Of a stretch of DNA of 64,000 nt, positions 1 to 8,401 are shown piece after piece. The notes beneath the pieces are model-generated. The model was given only the letters and a program-made list of their open reading frames with translations, was not told where the DNA came from and made no database searches. This DNA comes from Rothia sp. P100. GTDB taxonomy: Bacteria > Actinomycetota > Actinomycetes > Actinomycetales > Micrococcaceae. The DNA is taken from positions 248,001-312,000 of the forward strand of contig NZ_JAMAYG010000001.1 in assembly GCF_023712425.1 (NCBI RefSeq), in the 5' to 3' direction. Position numbers and translations under genes: made by a program. How positions within the stretch are numbered: position 1 is the first letter of the stretch; each line of letters opens with the position of its first letter.

Positions 1-253
1 CCAGGCTGTTGCGTGCCATACCGTAACCCATTTCGCCAATGAACTGGGTGCGGGAAGGAACCATGGCACGCTTGCGAGCGGCATACATAAAGAAGCCTGC
101 CACAATGACCACCGACAACATCACCAAGAGCATCTGCTTGCCAAAAGCAAACGAGCCGATCTCGAAGATTGCAGGTAGGTGCATGTCATCAATCGTGGGA
201 GCTTGATAGCCCTGCTGTTCTCCAGCTGCAACAACTAGCCCGTTTGAAATCAA
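1..253 (-). CDS. atpB: ATP synthase F0 subunit a (5' part, cut by window edge)
   Basis: Subunit a forms the proton half-channels of the F1F0 ATP synthase next to the c-ring in the cytoplasmic membrane. Only the N-terminal part is present. It shows the actinobacterial start region with the stretch PTIDDMHLPAIFE, a first membrane segment (KQMLLVMLSVVIVAGFFMYAA), and then RTQFIGEMGYGMARNS, which is typical of the family. I place the start at a TTG at 253 because AAAGGA lies six bases upstream. An ATG at 298 is in frame but has no ribosome binding site. The gene is preceded by two AtpI-like genes and continues past the left edge, where the rest of the atp operon is expected. Confidence 0.85.
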   Translation of the reverse strand, partial: MISNGLVVAAGEQQGYQAPTIDDMHLPAIFEIGSFAFGKQMLLVMLSVVIVAGFFMYAARKRAMVPSRTQFIGEMGYGMARNSL

Positions 254-349
254 GGCAAGTCCTTTCTTGCTACTTGTTGGCCGCTTGCGCAACCTCATAG
301 GTGTTCAAAGAATCAAAAGTATGTGTGGTCTCTTATTGAAAAGAGATAT

Positions 350-610
350 TTATTTTTGGTGCGTCTGTCGCATGTGGAGGAAAACCAAGTAGACACCACC
401 AAAGGCGCCAATAAGAACTCCTACCCACCGAATCCAAGAGGCTCCGAGCAAGTGGTCCAAGCCATAGCCTACCAAACCCCAGACCGCTATGCCGATAATG
501 ACATAGAGAAGCGTCATAAAGGCACCAGCAGTACCTCCTCCGGCAATTAATTCGCCGGTTGAGCGAAGCTTCTTATCCTGGCTATACCAGGTGTCCTTAT
601 CTTCTTTCAA
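350..610 (-). CDS. Small AtpI/AtpZ-like membrane protein
   Basis: This 86-residue protein has a charged N-terminus (KEDKDTWYSQDKK), a glycine-rich turn and two hydrophobic segments (about residues 24-50 and 60-80). This resembles the AtpI/AtpZ proteins encoded just ahead of atpB, which are linked to c-ring assembly or Mg2+/Ca2+ handling of the F0 sector. Position supports this: it lies 96 bases upstream of the atpB start on the same strand, in the usual wecA-atpI-atpB order. Assignment to AtpZ rather than AtpI is uncertain from sequence alone. Confidence 0.65.
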   Translation of the reverse strand: MKEDKDTWYSQDKKLRSTGELIAGGGTAGAFMTLLYVIIGIAVWGLVGYGLDHLLGASWIRWVGVLIGAFGGVYLVFLHMRQTHQK

Positions 611-627
611 CAGCCGCTCACTTTCCT

Positions 628-1056
628 TCAGTCAGTTGCGTCAAAGTACAGCAGTCGTTGCTTGGTGATGACGTACGCTTCAAGCCCCAGCTGCAGAAGA
701 ATCGCGATAAGGGCCGCTACCATCATCCAGCCGTTCCTGAAACCATCGGGTACAGGAGCGAGAATCAACAGCAGCGTAAAGATAACTACCTTCACCACAT
801 AAGCGATAACCAGTGAACGCGCGGCCGATGTCATCGACCGTCGCTCCCCCACAAGCACCGTTACGATGCTGATCAGGAAACTAAGATAGACGATACCTAC
901 ACCGGTTAGAAAGCCACCAGCGCCGTCAACGCCTTCTATTATCGCTCCAATAATCGTACCGATAATGGCCAAGATTACAAAAGATAGTGTCACGTAACAC
1001 AGGATGCGCCACCACGGCATCTGGCCAACGGGCGGGTTACCGAATAATCGATGCAC
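628..1056 (-). CDS. AtpI-like four-helix membrane protein
   Basis: This 142-residue protein has four hydrophobic segments (about residues 15-42, 48-68, 80-98 and 106-130), as in the ATP synthase protein I family of actinobacteria. The GTG start at 1056 has AGAAAGG six bases upstream and overlaps the last 20 bases of wecA, so translational coupling is likely. The next gene is another AtpI-like protein and then atpB. Its role is inferred from position and topology: assembly or stability of the F0 part of ATP synthase. An internal ATG at 1020 is a possible alternative start. Confidence 0.6.
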   Translation of the reverse strand: MHRLFGNPPVGQMPWWRILCYVTLSFVILAIIGTIIGAIIEGVDGAGGFLTGVGIVYLSFLISIVTVLVGERRSMTSAARSLVIAYVVKVVIFTLLLILAPVPDGFRNGWMMVAALIAILLQLGLEAYVITKQRLLYFDATD

Positions 1057-2065
1057 CTTTAACCTTTCTCAGAGCTGAGGGAAGGGACAGGTAGATCCCC
1101 AATAGACACACCACGAGGAGTGCTGACCAGATGGCATCCTGAGTCTCAAAAGGTAGAGCGAGAACCGTGATAGCTGTAATGACCAGGGTAAATACTGTTA
1201 CCAAAGACGCGCTACCAATATGACTCAGTCCGCAGTCCGTAAGCTGTTGATAGACGTGGGTGCGGTGGGGTTTGTACCACTGCTCCCCCCTGAGTACTCG
1301 CCGCAAGAGAGTTACACCGGTATCAGTCAGATAGACCAGTAGGGGCGCCAGGATGTACTCAAGATAGATTCCCGACAGGAAGGCGCCGATAGCCATTGAA
1401 GCGATGGCTCCACCCAGGAAGTAGGACCCTGCATCCCCCAGAAAAACATTCTTGCCGGTGCGCACGTTCCAGGGCAAGAAGGCAAGGTAGGCTGCAGCTA
1501 GGGCGGCGCCACCTCCTATGAGCCAGGGTGTCGAGTTTGCCCAGCCTGCGTAGCTGTAGGCCAACCCAACAGCAAAGCCGTGTAGCCCTGAAATGCCGTT
1601 GATGCCATCCATAAAATTGGTGACATTGATATAAGCAGCTACAGCGATGACCCCCAGCGGTAGCCACCATACAGGGGTGCCCAGAACATAGGTGAGACCT
1701 AAAGTGACGATTACACCAATCAGCACCTGAGCCCCAGCTCGTACCTTAATAGAGACACCGCGGTAGTCCTCAAGCCAGCCGAGAAGCCCGGCGGACATCA
1801 TGCCAAAGAGAACGCACAGGGCAACCGAGCGATCGGTATAAATTTGCCCATCAAGCAAGGCAATAACGTACCCCAAAAGGACTGCTAGCGCCGTTGCTAA
1901 GCCCATTCCGCGATAGACCGGAGAGGTATGAGATGAGCGCTCTGTTGGGATGTCTACAAGGTTCCAACGGTGCAAGAGTGGTCGTACTGCGAAGGGCAGG
2001 AGAAGACCCGCCACGGCAGCTACCCCACCGGCTACCAGAATAAGGAGCAAAAGCTCAGAGTTCAT
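1037..2065 (-). CDS. wecA: Polyprenyl-phosphate sugar-1-phosphate transferase (WecA/Rfe type)
   Basis: This is an integral membrane enzyme of the MraY/WecA family. It moves a HexNAc-1-phosphate from a UDP-sugar to polyprenyl phosphate, which starts a lipid-linked glycan. The 342-residue protein has about ten hydrophobic segments. It carries the family motifs WLEDYRGV (Mg2+ aspartates), NVTNFMDGINGISG, FLGDAGSYFLGG and the late HRTHVYQQL histidine motif. The order tsaC-...-wecA-atpI-atpB matches Mycobacterium tuberculosis, where the enzyme (Rv1302) starts the arabinogalactan linker. Here three glycan genes and an opposed SDR gene lie between tsaC and wecA. The donor sugar cannot be read from the sequence, and a WbpL-like preference is possible because the upstream gene is WbpM-like. 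Confidence 0.85.
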   Translation of the reverse strand: MNSELLLLILVAGGVAAVAGLLLPFAVRPLLHRWNLVDIPTERSSHTSPVYRGMGLATALAVLLGYVIALLDGQIYTDRSVALCVLFGMMSAGLLGWLEDYRGVSIKVRAGAQVLIGVIVTLGLTYVLGTPVWWLPLGVIAVAAYINVTNFMDGINGISGLHGFAVGLAYSYAGWANSTPWLIGGGAALAAAYLAFLPWNVRTGKNVFLGDAGSYFLGGAIASMAIGAFLSGIYLEYILAPLLVYLTDTGVTLLRRVLRGEQWYKPHRTHVYQQLTDCGLSHIGSASLVTVFTLVITAITVLALPFETQDAIWSALLVVCLLGIYLSLPSALRKVKGASIIR

Positions 2066-2068
2066 GGC

Positions 2069-3931
2069 CTACTCACCCTGCCCTGCGTGGTCAATACGTT
2101 CATAGCCTCTGTGCTCCCGGTAGTTTCTAAACCAGAGGGCGTAATCCAGCTCGCTAGGTGCCTGTACGGGTGCTTTGGCGTGCAAGATATAGGGGTTAAG
2201 CTCGCTTCTGCGGGCCTCTTCGCCCGCGCCGAAGAGCACTTCGTCCTTTTTCTCGCCGGGACGAAGCCCGATGATGTCAATCTCGACATCGTAACGCTCG
2301 TACATTCGGCGCATGTGCTCAGCAATCTTGAGAATTGATACCGGTTTACCCATATCGAGCACTAGCACTTCACCACTATCACCAATATGTCCTGCCAGCA
2401 TCACTAAGAGGCAGGCGTCTGAGATGAGCATAAAGAAACGGGTGGCCTCTTCGTGGGTGACCGTAATGGGCCCCCCATCCTGTATTTGCTGAGTAAAGAG
2501 GGGTTTGATAGAACCTCTAGAACCAAAAACATTACCGAAGCGTACGGACACATATTTCTTGCCGGTTTGCTGACCATACCAACTGGTAAGCATCTCAGCA
2601 GTTCGTTTGGACTGGCCCAAAGCCGTAGTAGGATCAGCAGCTTTATCCGTTGAGACGTTAACGAAAACTTCAACATCTACTTCAGAGGCAGCCTTGAGAA
2701 CATTCCCGGTGCCCATCACATTAGTTTTGTAGGCTTCCTTAGGATAAGCCTCCAGAGCCGACACATGTTTAAGTGCCGCAGCATGGAATACAACCTGAGG
2801 TTGACGTTCAAGAAAAACTGCCCTGATGGCGTCCGCATCGCGTACATCAGCTAGCACAATGGAACGATCATCAAGACTAGAAAGACCGGTCAGAGAGTAT
2901 TTTGTATCCATGAGCAGGGATTCATCGCGGTCCAGCATCATCAGTTCAGCTGGAGCGTACTTACTGAGTTGCCGGCAGAGTTCAGAGCCAATCGAACCAC
3001 CGGCTCCTGTTACCAGAACCCGTTTACCCTTAACATAGGAGGCAATAGCGTCCCGATTAATCTGGTAATCAATTTTTCCGCGGATATTCTCGAGAAGGTA
3101 ACGGTCGTTGTTAGCCAGCTCCTCCCCCTTAATACCCGAGATGTCAGGAATGGCAGAAGTGATGCGAAGAGTTTCTACGCCCAGCTCTTTCATCGCCTGG
3201 GTGACCCTCATCAGACGACGCTCTGAGATGTTATCTCCAATAGCAATGAGGACTTTACTGACGTGCAGACGTTTGACCAACTGCGGGAGCTCTGCGCTTT
3301 CGCCGGCGACATGCACCGAATGGATCCGCGCATTTCTCATCGACGGATCATCATCGACAATGGCTACCGGACGGTACTTGGATTTGGGGTCCGACATGAG
3401 ATTAGAAACCACATTTCGCCCTAAGAAGCCCGCTCCAAAAACGATGACCGGCTCAGAGCTATCCAAATCAGGCCGGTTAGTGTGGTCCTCATACATGCGT
3501 TTGACGTAACGCAGCCCCATCATGAGCAAAATAGCGATGGGGAAGGCAATAATCACTACAGAACGCGGAACACCAATATGACGGGCGGATAGTAATAGAA
3601 CGAACTGGATGGTAATGACGTTGGCAACCACTAGAGGATAGAGGATGCGACCTTCATGGAAGCTGCCATAAGAGTAGCGATCGCGGTAGAGCCCAGCGCA
3701 GAGACCAAAACCCAGCTGCAATACGACGGCTAGTGAGGCAATAAGAGCTAAACCACTACCATCGATCTGACCGATATCAAGTCCGTATCGCAGAATAAAA
3801 GCTACGGGAAGGGCGACCAGCCAAGCTACTGAGTCAAGCCCCATCTGAATGTACTTCCACCAGGTTTTGCGTTCATAGGTGTTGGGGAGCACGGGCATGC
3901 TGGCTGTTTGCAAGGATGCTTCTTTAGCCAC
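2069..3931 (-). CDS. Membrane-bound nucleotide-sugar 4,6-dehydratase (PglF/WbpM/CapD type)
   Basis: This 620-residue protein belongs to the polysaccharide biosynthesis CapD/PglF group, which forms UDP-4-keto-6-deoxy-HexNAc from UDP-GlcNAc. The N-terminal part (about residues 20-130) has four membrane segments. A first Rossmann-like CoA-binding fold (VFGAGFLGRNV) follows, and then the extended SDR domain with VTGAGGSIGSELCRQL (NAD binding) and VSTDKAADPTTALGQSKR. At the position of the SDR Tyr (Met in WbpM/PglF, as in xMGATKR) this protein has Leu (ALGQSK), followed by the conserved Lys. It starts inside the end of the upstream glycosyltransferase (8-base overlap) and ends 3 bases before wecA, so it probably supplies the WecA-type transferase with a modified sugar. 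Confidence 0.8.
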   Translation of the reverse strand: MAKEASLQTASMPVLPNTYERKTWWKYIQMGLDSVAWLVALPVAFILRYGLDIGQIDGSGLALIASLAVVLQLGFGLCAGLYRDRYSYGSFHEGRILYPLVVANVITIQFVLLLSARHIGVPRSVVIIAFPIAILLMMGLRYVKRMYEDHTNRPDLDSSEPVIVFGAGFLGRNVVSNLMSDPKSKYRPVAIVDDDPSMRNARIHSVHVAGESAELPQLVKRLHVSKVLIAIGDNISERRLMRVTQAMKELGVETLRITSAIPDISGIKGEELANNDRYLLENIRGKIDYQINRDAIASYVKGKRVLVTGAGGSIGSELCRQLSKYAPAELMMLDRDESLLMDTKYSLTGLSSLDDRSIVLADVRDADAIRAVFLERQPQVVFHAAALKHVSALEAYPKEAYKTNVMGTGNVLKAASEVDVEVFVNVSTDKAADPTTALGQSKRTAEMLTSWYGQQTGKKYVSVRFGNVFGSRGSIKPLFTQQIQDGGPITVTHEEATRFFMLISDACLLVMLAGHIGDSGEVLVLDMGKPVSILKIAEHMRRMYERYDVEIDIIGLRPGEKKDEVLFGAGEEARRSELNPYILHAKAPVQAPSELDYALWFRNYREHRGYERIDHAGQGE

Positions 3932-5843
3932 GGTCTCCCTCTCGCTGGACTACTGCTGTTTTGCCGCGCGTCACGGCTCTAAAAATCTTTTTTCGAACAT
4001 ACTCTGGAACGAAACGGTAGACAGAACGAACGGTGATGTTTCGTGCCCACTGAAGTTTTGATAAAGCTCCACCGTTATAGAGTCTGCGCTGCACCTCGTA
4101 ATCCTTGGAAAAAGCAACAAGCCCTCCACGCCGAGCGTAGGCTTCAGTGACCCGGTAGGCGACCAGAGGCTCCTGGACGTTGCCAAAGATAAAACCGGCT
4201 TTATTCATGCGCACCCACAGCCAGTAATCCTCTGCCCCAGGAACTTCGGTGTAGCTCCCCACGGCAAGAACCGCTGATTTCCTGAACACAACGGTAGGGT
4301 GCAACATAGGGTTGCGGGTTGCAAAGGTACTGCTGATAGTCCGAGGGTGGGAAGGTGCCGACCGTACAGACTCCACCACTTCTGGATCGGTAAGGAACTC
4401 ATTCATCGCTGATCCAACAACATCGTAAGTGCAGTTGGCTATCAGAGGGATTTGAACGTCAAACCGATGGGACAGTGAAATGTCATCAGCATCAGCCCGC
4501 GCAACAATATCGTGAGCACAGGCGTCCAGGCCTTCACGCAAAGCGGCGGCTAAACCAAAATTCTGCGGCAGCGCCAGGCGCTTAACTGGCATTGATGCAG
4601 AAGCTTCGAATTCATCGAGTACCGCCGAGAGTTCAGCAGAGAGAGGCCCATCTTCAACCAGAACTACTTCATCAGGGCGCAGACTCTGCGCTTCTGTATT
4701 AGACCGCAGAGCGTCCTTAAGCTGGTGTGCCTTATCTTTCGCGTACACGCTCATGAGCAGACTGAAAGCAGCACTATCAGACCGGTGACTTCTTTGCCTT
4801 TGAGAGGAATTAACGGTTTCCAGGTCATAGACATCAGCCAGCACCTGATCGTTACTGCGGTAGCCGCGAGCGGCATCCCTCACTCCCTTGAGAAAGTAAC
4901 CGGTGTAGGTCTTCTTATCGCTGGTGCGGAGTAGAGTGCTCGCCCATAACCTGGCGGTTGAACCACCGTAGAGCAGCTTTTCTAGTGGGCTCAGCGTGCG
5001 TCGTGCGCAGAAAACCCAAAGCTTGTTCCGTACGTCATTATAAAAGCGGGGCCCGGGGTTGGCATCGGTAGTACCAAAAGTTTTGGTGTGGTGCAGAGCC
5101 ACGGATTTTTCGGTGGCAATAGCATTGCCATGATGGGCAAGGCGAGTGGTGTACTCGAAGTCATCATTCCAAATGAAGAAATCAGCCAAAGGCAGCTCAG
5201 TGGCCCGCATAGCTGCGGCGTCCAGCAGAACCGAGACGAATGACGCCGAGCGGATGGGGCGGGCTCCCACCGCGGCCGCTTTCTGGGTGCGCTCCTCACC
5301 GGCTGCGAACATAGTGCGCATGGTGTTCATGGGGTGGTCGCGGCCGTCGTCCCACACCACCTTGGAGGCCACAAAAACGGGACGTTCACTTCGAACCGGT
5401 GAGTAATCCGCCCAGGCCCGATAGGCTTCGCTCAGGGTATTGGCGGTCGGTTCAGTGTCATCGTCCATCACCCATACGAGATCCGCCTGATGGCGTGCCA
5501 AAGCTCGGTCAATCCCTACCGCGAACCCTCCGGCACCACCCACGTTCTTAGGTAAATGCACGATATCGGTATTCAGCTCGTTGCTCAGTGAGTCAAGATA
5601 GTCGCTAGTGCCGTCTGTTGATGCGTTGTTGATAATCACAACGGTGTGCGGCACTAGTTGACCGCACGCTATTCCAGCTAAAGTTTGGGGAAGCAAGTCT
5701 AGACGGTTGTAAGTAACAACCACCGCCACAATGCGTTCTGAGCGAGCAGCGTGTGCTGCTGCGGGTTCACCGGGAGAAACCATTGAAACCTGCTTGATCC
5801 TTTCAGCGGGTGGTAGCCTGTTCAAGCTATGCGGCACGATCAC
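3924..5843 (-). CDS. Two-domain family 2 glycosyltransferase (GlfT1-like + GT2)
   Basis: This 639-residue protein joins two GT-A fold domains. The first (about residues 35-320) has VAVVVTYNRLDLL, NVGGAGGFAVG and the metal-binding WVMDDDTEPT. These closely resemble mycobacterial GlfT1, which adds the first galactofuranose units to the lipid-linked primer. The second (about 355-600) has FSLLMSVYAKD, ARADADDIS and GAEDYWLWVRM, typical of ordinary GT2 enzymes. No membrane segment is obvious. It is the first gene of the minus-strand glycan group, followed with an 8-base overlap by the dehydratase. Galactofuranosyl transfer by the first domain is inferred from similarity and from glf/glfT2 at 55159-58385; the substrate of the second domain is unknown. 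The fusion is the odd feature. Confidence 0.75.
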   Translation of the reverse strand: MIVPHSLNRLPPAERIKQVSMVSPGEPAAAHAARSERIVAVVVTYNRLDLLPQTLAGIACGQLVPHTVVIINNASTDGTSDYLDSLSNELNTDIVHLPKNVGGAGGFAVGIDRALARHQADLVWVMDDDTEPTANTLSEAYRAWADYSPVRSERPVFVASKVVWDDGRDHPMNTMRTMFAAGEERTQKAAAVGARPIRSASFVSVLLDAAAMRATELPLADFFIWNDDFEYTTRLAHHGNAIATEKSVALHHTKTFGTTDANPGPRFYNDVRNKLWVFCARRTLSPLEKLLYGGSTARLWASTLLRTSDKKTYTGYFLKGVRDAARGYRSNDQVLADVYDLETVNSSQRQRSHRSDSAAFSLLMSVYAKDKAHQLKDALRSNTEAQSLRPDEVVLVEDGPLSAELSAVLDEFEASASMPVKRLALPQNFGLAAALREGLDACAHDIVARADADDISLSHRFDVQIPLIANCTYDVVGSAMNEFLTDPEVVESVRSAPSHPRTISSTFATRNPMLHPTVVFRKSAVLAVGSYTEVPGAEDYWLWVRMNKAGFIFGNVQEPLVAYRVTEAYARRGGLVAFSKDYEVQRRLYNGGALSKLQWARNITVRSVYRFVPEYVRKKIFRAVTRGKTAVVQREGDRG

Positions 5844-6008
5844 CGCATAATCTTCTAAAGTTTACCTAACTTCTAGCTTAAACTATCTACAGTCAGCCGG
5901 TGAGCGCACAAGATACGGGCTTTTCTCAGGGTTGCTTACGGGGTTTTACCGGCACTGTATGACACCCTAGAGGTAAACCCGCACAGGTGCGGGAGCTTAT
6001 TTGAACCG

Positions 6009-7094
6009 ATGGGACACACTATGGCAGATACTTCCTGGAAAATCATTGGCGCGAGTGGGTTTGTTGGCTCATCTATTTTGGCTAGGCTGACGACTGAAGG
6101 TCTCACGGTAGATGCAATCGAGGCCCCCCGGCTAGTTACCCGTGAAACAGACCCCCAACAGCTCATTAGCGACGCCCGCAAGCTAGAAGGCATCATCAAC
6201 TCCCTTGCAGATTCCTTCGCCGGCTGCGATGTCGTCATCAATGCCTCCGGTCTAGCAGCCCCGGATCAGGAAGATTTAGCGCCCTTACTCGGTGCCAACG
6301 CCCTACTGCCAGCCGTTATCGCTATCGCGGCTCAGCGTACCGGGGTTCGCAGACTGATTCACATGAGTTCAGCCGCTGTGCTGGGACCGGTTCCCGTGCT
6401 CACAGATACACCAGAAACTGACCCCTTCTCTGCGTATTCCTTCTCCAAAGCACTGGGCGAAGAAGTACTGCTCGGCTTGCGCTCCTTCATTGAAGAAAAA
6501 GCCGCCCAGGGAACAGCACCGGGCTCTGCCGCATCGCAGTTTCCAGCAGCTCCCTCCCACGCCCCTGCCCAAGTAGCTCGCCATCACGCCCTTGAAATTT
6601 GTATACTGCGAGCAACTAGCGTGCAGGGGCAAGGCCGCCGCACCACCCAAGCTTTCGCTAAGATTGCCTCTTCTCCCCTAGCCTCCGTTGCCGGGGACGG
6701 TCAGCACCGCACTCCCGTCTCGTCAAACTACGCCCTAGCAGAGTTCACCGCCATGGTAGGAGCTTTTGACGGCGAGCTGCCCCCCATCGTCCTTCAACCC
6801 TGGGAGTGCGCCACCACTGAATCAGTGCTCATCGATGCTGGACGACGCCGCCCGATGCGCCTTCCCGAAAAATTCTGCCGCGCCCTGCTAAGTGCCGGCT
6901 ACAAAGCCTCACACTACGTAGGTGACAGGCTAGCTGGCCCCGTGCGCCGTCTCGAAGTCATGTGGTTCGGTCAGGACCTCGATGACAGCTGGGCACGCAC
7001 CAACGGTCTCATTCCTACCGCCCGCGTTTCAGAGGTGCTACGCACCGCCCACAGTTCGCTGGGCAAAAAATCAGACCGCCGCTTCGCGGACTAA
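6009..7094 (+). CDS. NAD-dependent epimerase/dehydratase (extended SDR)
   Basis: This 361-residue SDR protein has an N-terminal dinucleotide-binding motif (GASGFVGSSIL), the SSAAVLG serine region and the active-site YSFSK (YxxxK). The middle part (about residues 170-195) is an Ala/Pro/His-rich insert. The substrate cannot be told; a sugar-nucleotide or other glycan precursor is plausible because glycosyltransferase and dehydratase genes lie next to it. It is the only plus-strand gene in the first 20 kb. It diverges from the two-domain glycosyltransferase across a 165-base AT-rich gap and ends at a bidirectional terminator. The start is uncertain: ATG 6009 has GGGAG 13 bases upstream, and ATG 6021 (MADTS) is an alternative. 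Confidence 0.75.
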   Translation: MGHTMADTSWKIIGASGFVGSSILARLTTEGLTVDAIEAPRLVTRETDPQQLISDARKLEGIINSLADSFAGCDVVINASGLAAPDQEDLAPLLGANALLPAVIAIAAQRTGVRRLIHMSSAAVLGPVPVLTDTPETDPFSAYSFSKALGEEVLLGLRSFIEEKAAQGTAPGSAASQFPAAPSHAPAQVARHHALEICILRATSVQGQGRRTTQAFAKIASSPLASVAGDGQHRTPVSSNYALAEFTAMVGAFDGELPPIVLQPWECATTESVLIDAGRRRPMRLPEKFCRALLSAGYKASHYVGDRLAGPVRRLEVMWFGQDLDDSWARTNGLIPTARVSEVLRTAHSSLGKKSDRRFAD

Positions 7095-7125
7095 GTCTTG
7101 GTGGGAGAACGGGGAAGCTGACCGG

Positions 7126-7213
7126 CACGGTATTGGCAAGCTGGTCGGGCTGGAATGAATCGCCTAGTGAGCGCCAGCGAACCGGGCGAGAGAGTCAGCT
7201 TGCCAATACCGTG
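7126..7213. repeat. 18-bp inverted repeat with 52-base spacer
   Basis: The arms CACGGTATTGGCAAGCTG (7126-7143) and CAGCTTGCCAATACCGTG (7196-7213) are perfect reverse complements. They lie in the gap between the SDR gene and tsaC, ahead of the 40-bp palindromic terminator. No reading frame of note lies between the arms. It could be a structured 3' UTR, a repetitive extragenic element or the remnant of a small mobile unit. Confidence 0.7.
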
Positions 7214-7254
7214 GAAGTTAGCGTCAACAGTTTGGACAAGCTCTAACAAGAATA

Positions 7255-7294
7255 AGCAGAAAGGGGGGACCCCATGGGGTCCCCCCTTTCTGCT
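7255..7294. terminator. Bidirectional terminator, perfect 40-bp palindrome
   Basis: The 40 bases are their own exact reverse complement, with AGCAGAAAGGGGGG on the left, a GACCCCATGGGGTC centre and CCCCCCTTTCTGCT on the right. They lie between the converging SDR (ends 7094) and tsaC (ends 7322) genes, so they can stop transcription from both sides. Confidence 0.85.
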
Positions 7295-7321
7295 CAGAAA
7301 ATCTAGCTGATGGAGTGGGGC

Positions 7322-8401
7322 TTAACCGGCCTGTTCCTCAGCCTCAGTGCCTTCGGGTGAAGTGCTTTCGGGCAGTTCTGTTTCGCTAGCGGAAAGCACC
7401 TCAGCTGCCCCCGGTGCGGCGCCGAAAACTAGGTTCCTGGCAGCATCAACCGAGTAGGGTTTGGTGCTATCCCGCACCACTTTCGTCTCAGGAGCCTGAG
7501 CATGCGACACACGTCGCTGGTCTATCCCGGCAACCCCTGAGGCACCCACCAAGCCCGCAGCAACAGTGCCGCTCTCGGGCGCCGATGCACGCCGAGCCAG
7601 CGGCTCTGCATCGGCTGACTCTAGCGCATGGTAATCGGCATAATCCATGGCGACCTGAGTTTCAGTAGTCGCGGCCTGCGCTTCACGCACTGCCTGCTCC
7701 TGGGCCTCTACCTCAGCACGAGTCATAAGGTTAGGTACCACCTCGCGCAGGCGCTCTACCGAAATTGCGCCTTCACGCACGATGACCAGACGGTCAGAGG
7801 TGCAGTCAACAATGGTGGAGGGCAGAACAGAAGCAGGGTCAAACCCTTCCCCTCGTTCGAGCGGTCTGGGACCACCATCAAAGATAACCTCGACATCATT
7901 GCCCAGCTGTTCCATCGCTTCCTGAGCGGTCGTAGCTGCCGGGCGTCCGGTCTTATTAGCTGAAGAGACAGCAAGCGGGCCAAGGTGACGCAGAAGTTCA
8001 ATAGCCGTGGGATCATCGGGTACGCGCAGGGCAACCGTTCCCTGGGTCTCCCCCAAATCCCAGTTCAGCGAAGGCTGAGCATAGAAAATCAGGGTCAACG
8101 CACCGGGCCAGAACTCGGCGGCTAGCGCCGCGGCGTCCTCAGATACACCGTCTGCCAGACCAGCAAGCACTGACTCGTTAAAAATCAAAACGGGCGGTGG
8201 CATCTGACGGCTACGACCCTTGGCTGCCAGGAGCGCAGAAACCCCCTCAACGGAGAAAGCGTCAGCAGCGATTCCATAGACCGTATCGGTGGGAATCACC
8301 ACGGTCTTATGAGAGCTAATCGCTGCCTTGGCAGTCTCAACCGCTTCGCGGCGGGAGGTCTCATTGGTGGTGGTAATAATGCTTGCGTTCACGCTCATCA
8401 T
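7322..8401 (-). CDS. tsaC: Threonylcarbamoyl-AMP synthase (Sua5/YciO/YrdC family), long C-terminal tail
   Basis: The enzyme makes L-threonylcarbamoyladenylate from threonine, bicarbonate and ATP, for the t6A modification at position 37 of ANN-reading tRNAs. The YrdC fold covers about residues 12-215, with KTVVIPTDTVYGIAADAF, the family KGRSRQMPPPVLI segment, the LRVPDDP strand and PLAVSSANKTGRPA. Residues after about 225 form a low-complexity Ala/Glu/Ser-rich tail of about 130 residues that is not part of the catalytic domain and is not the Sua5 domain. The ATG at 8401 overlaps the prmC stop (ATGA-type), as in the usual prfA-prmC-tsaC order. Confidence 0.85.
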   Translation of the reverse strand: MMSVNASIITTTNETSRREAVETAKAAISSHKTVVIPTDTVYGIAADAFSVEGVSALLAAKGRSRQMPPPVLIFNESVLAGLADGVSEDAAALAAEFWPGALTLIFYAQPSLNWDLGETQGTVALRVPDDPTAIELLRHLGPLAVSSANKTGRPAATTAQEAMEQLGNDVEVIFDGGPRPLERGEGFDPASVLPSTIVDCTSDRLVIVREGAISVERLREVVPNLMTRAEVEAQEQAVREAQAATTETQVAMDYADYHALESADAEPLARRASAPESGTVAAGLVGASGVAGIDQRRVSHAQAPETKVVRDSTKPYSVDAARNLVFGAAPGAAEVLSASETELPESTSPEGTEAEEQAG

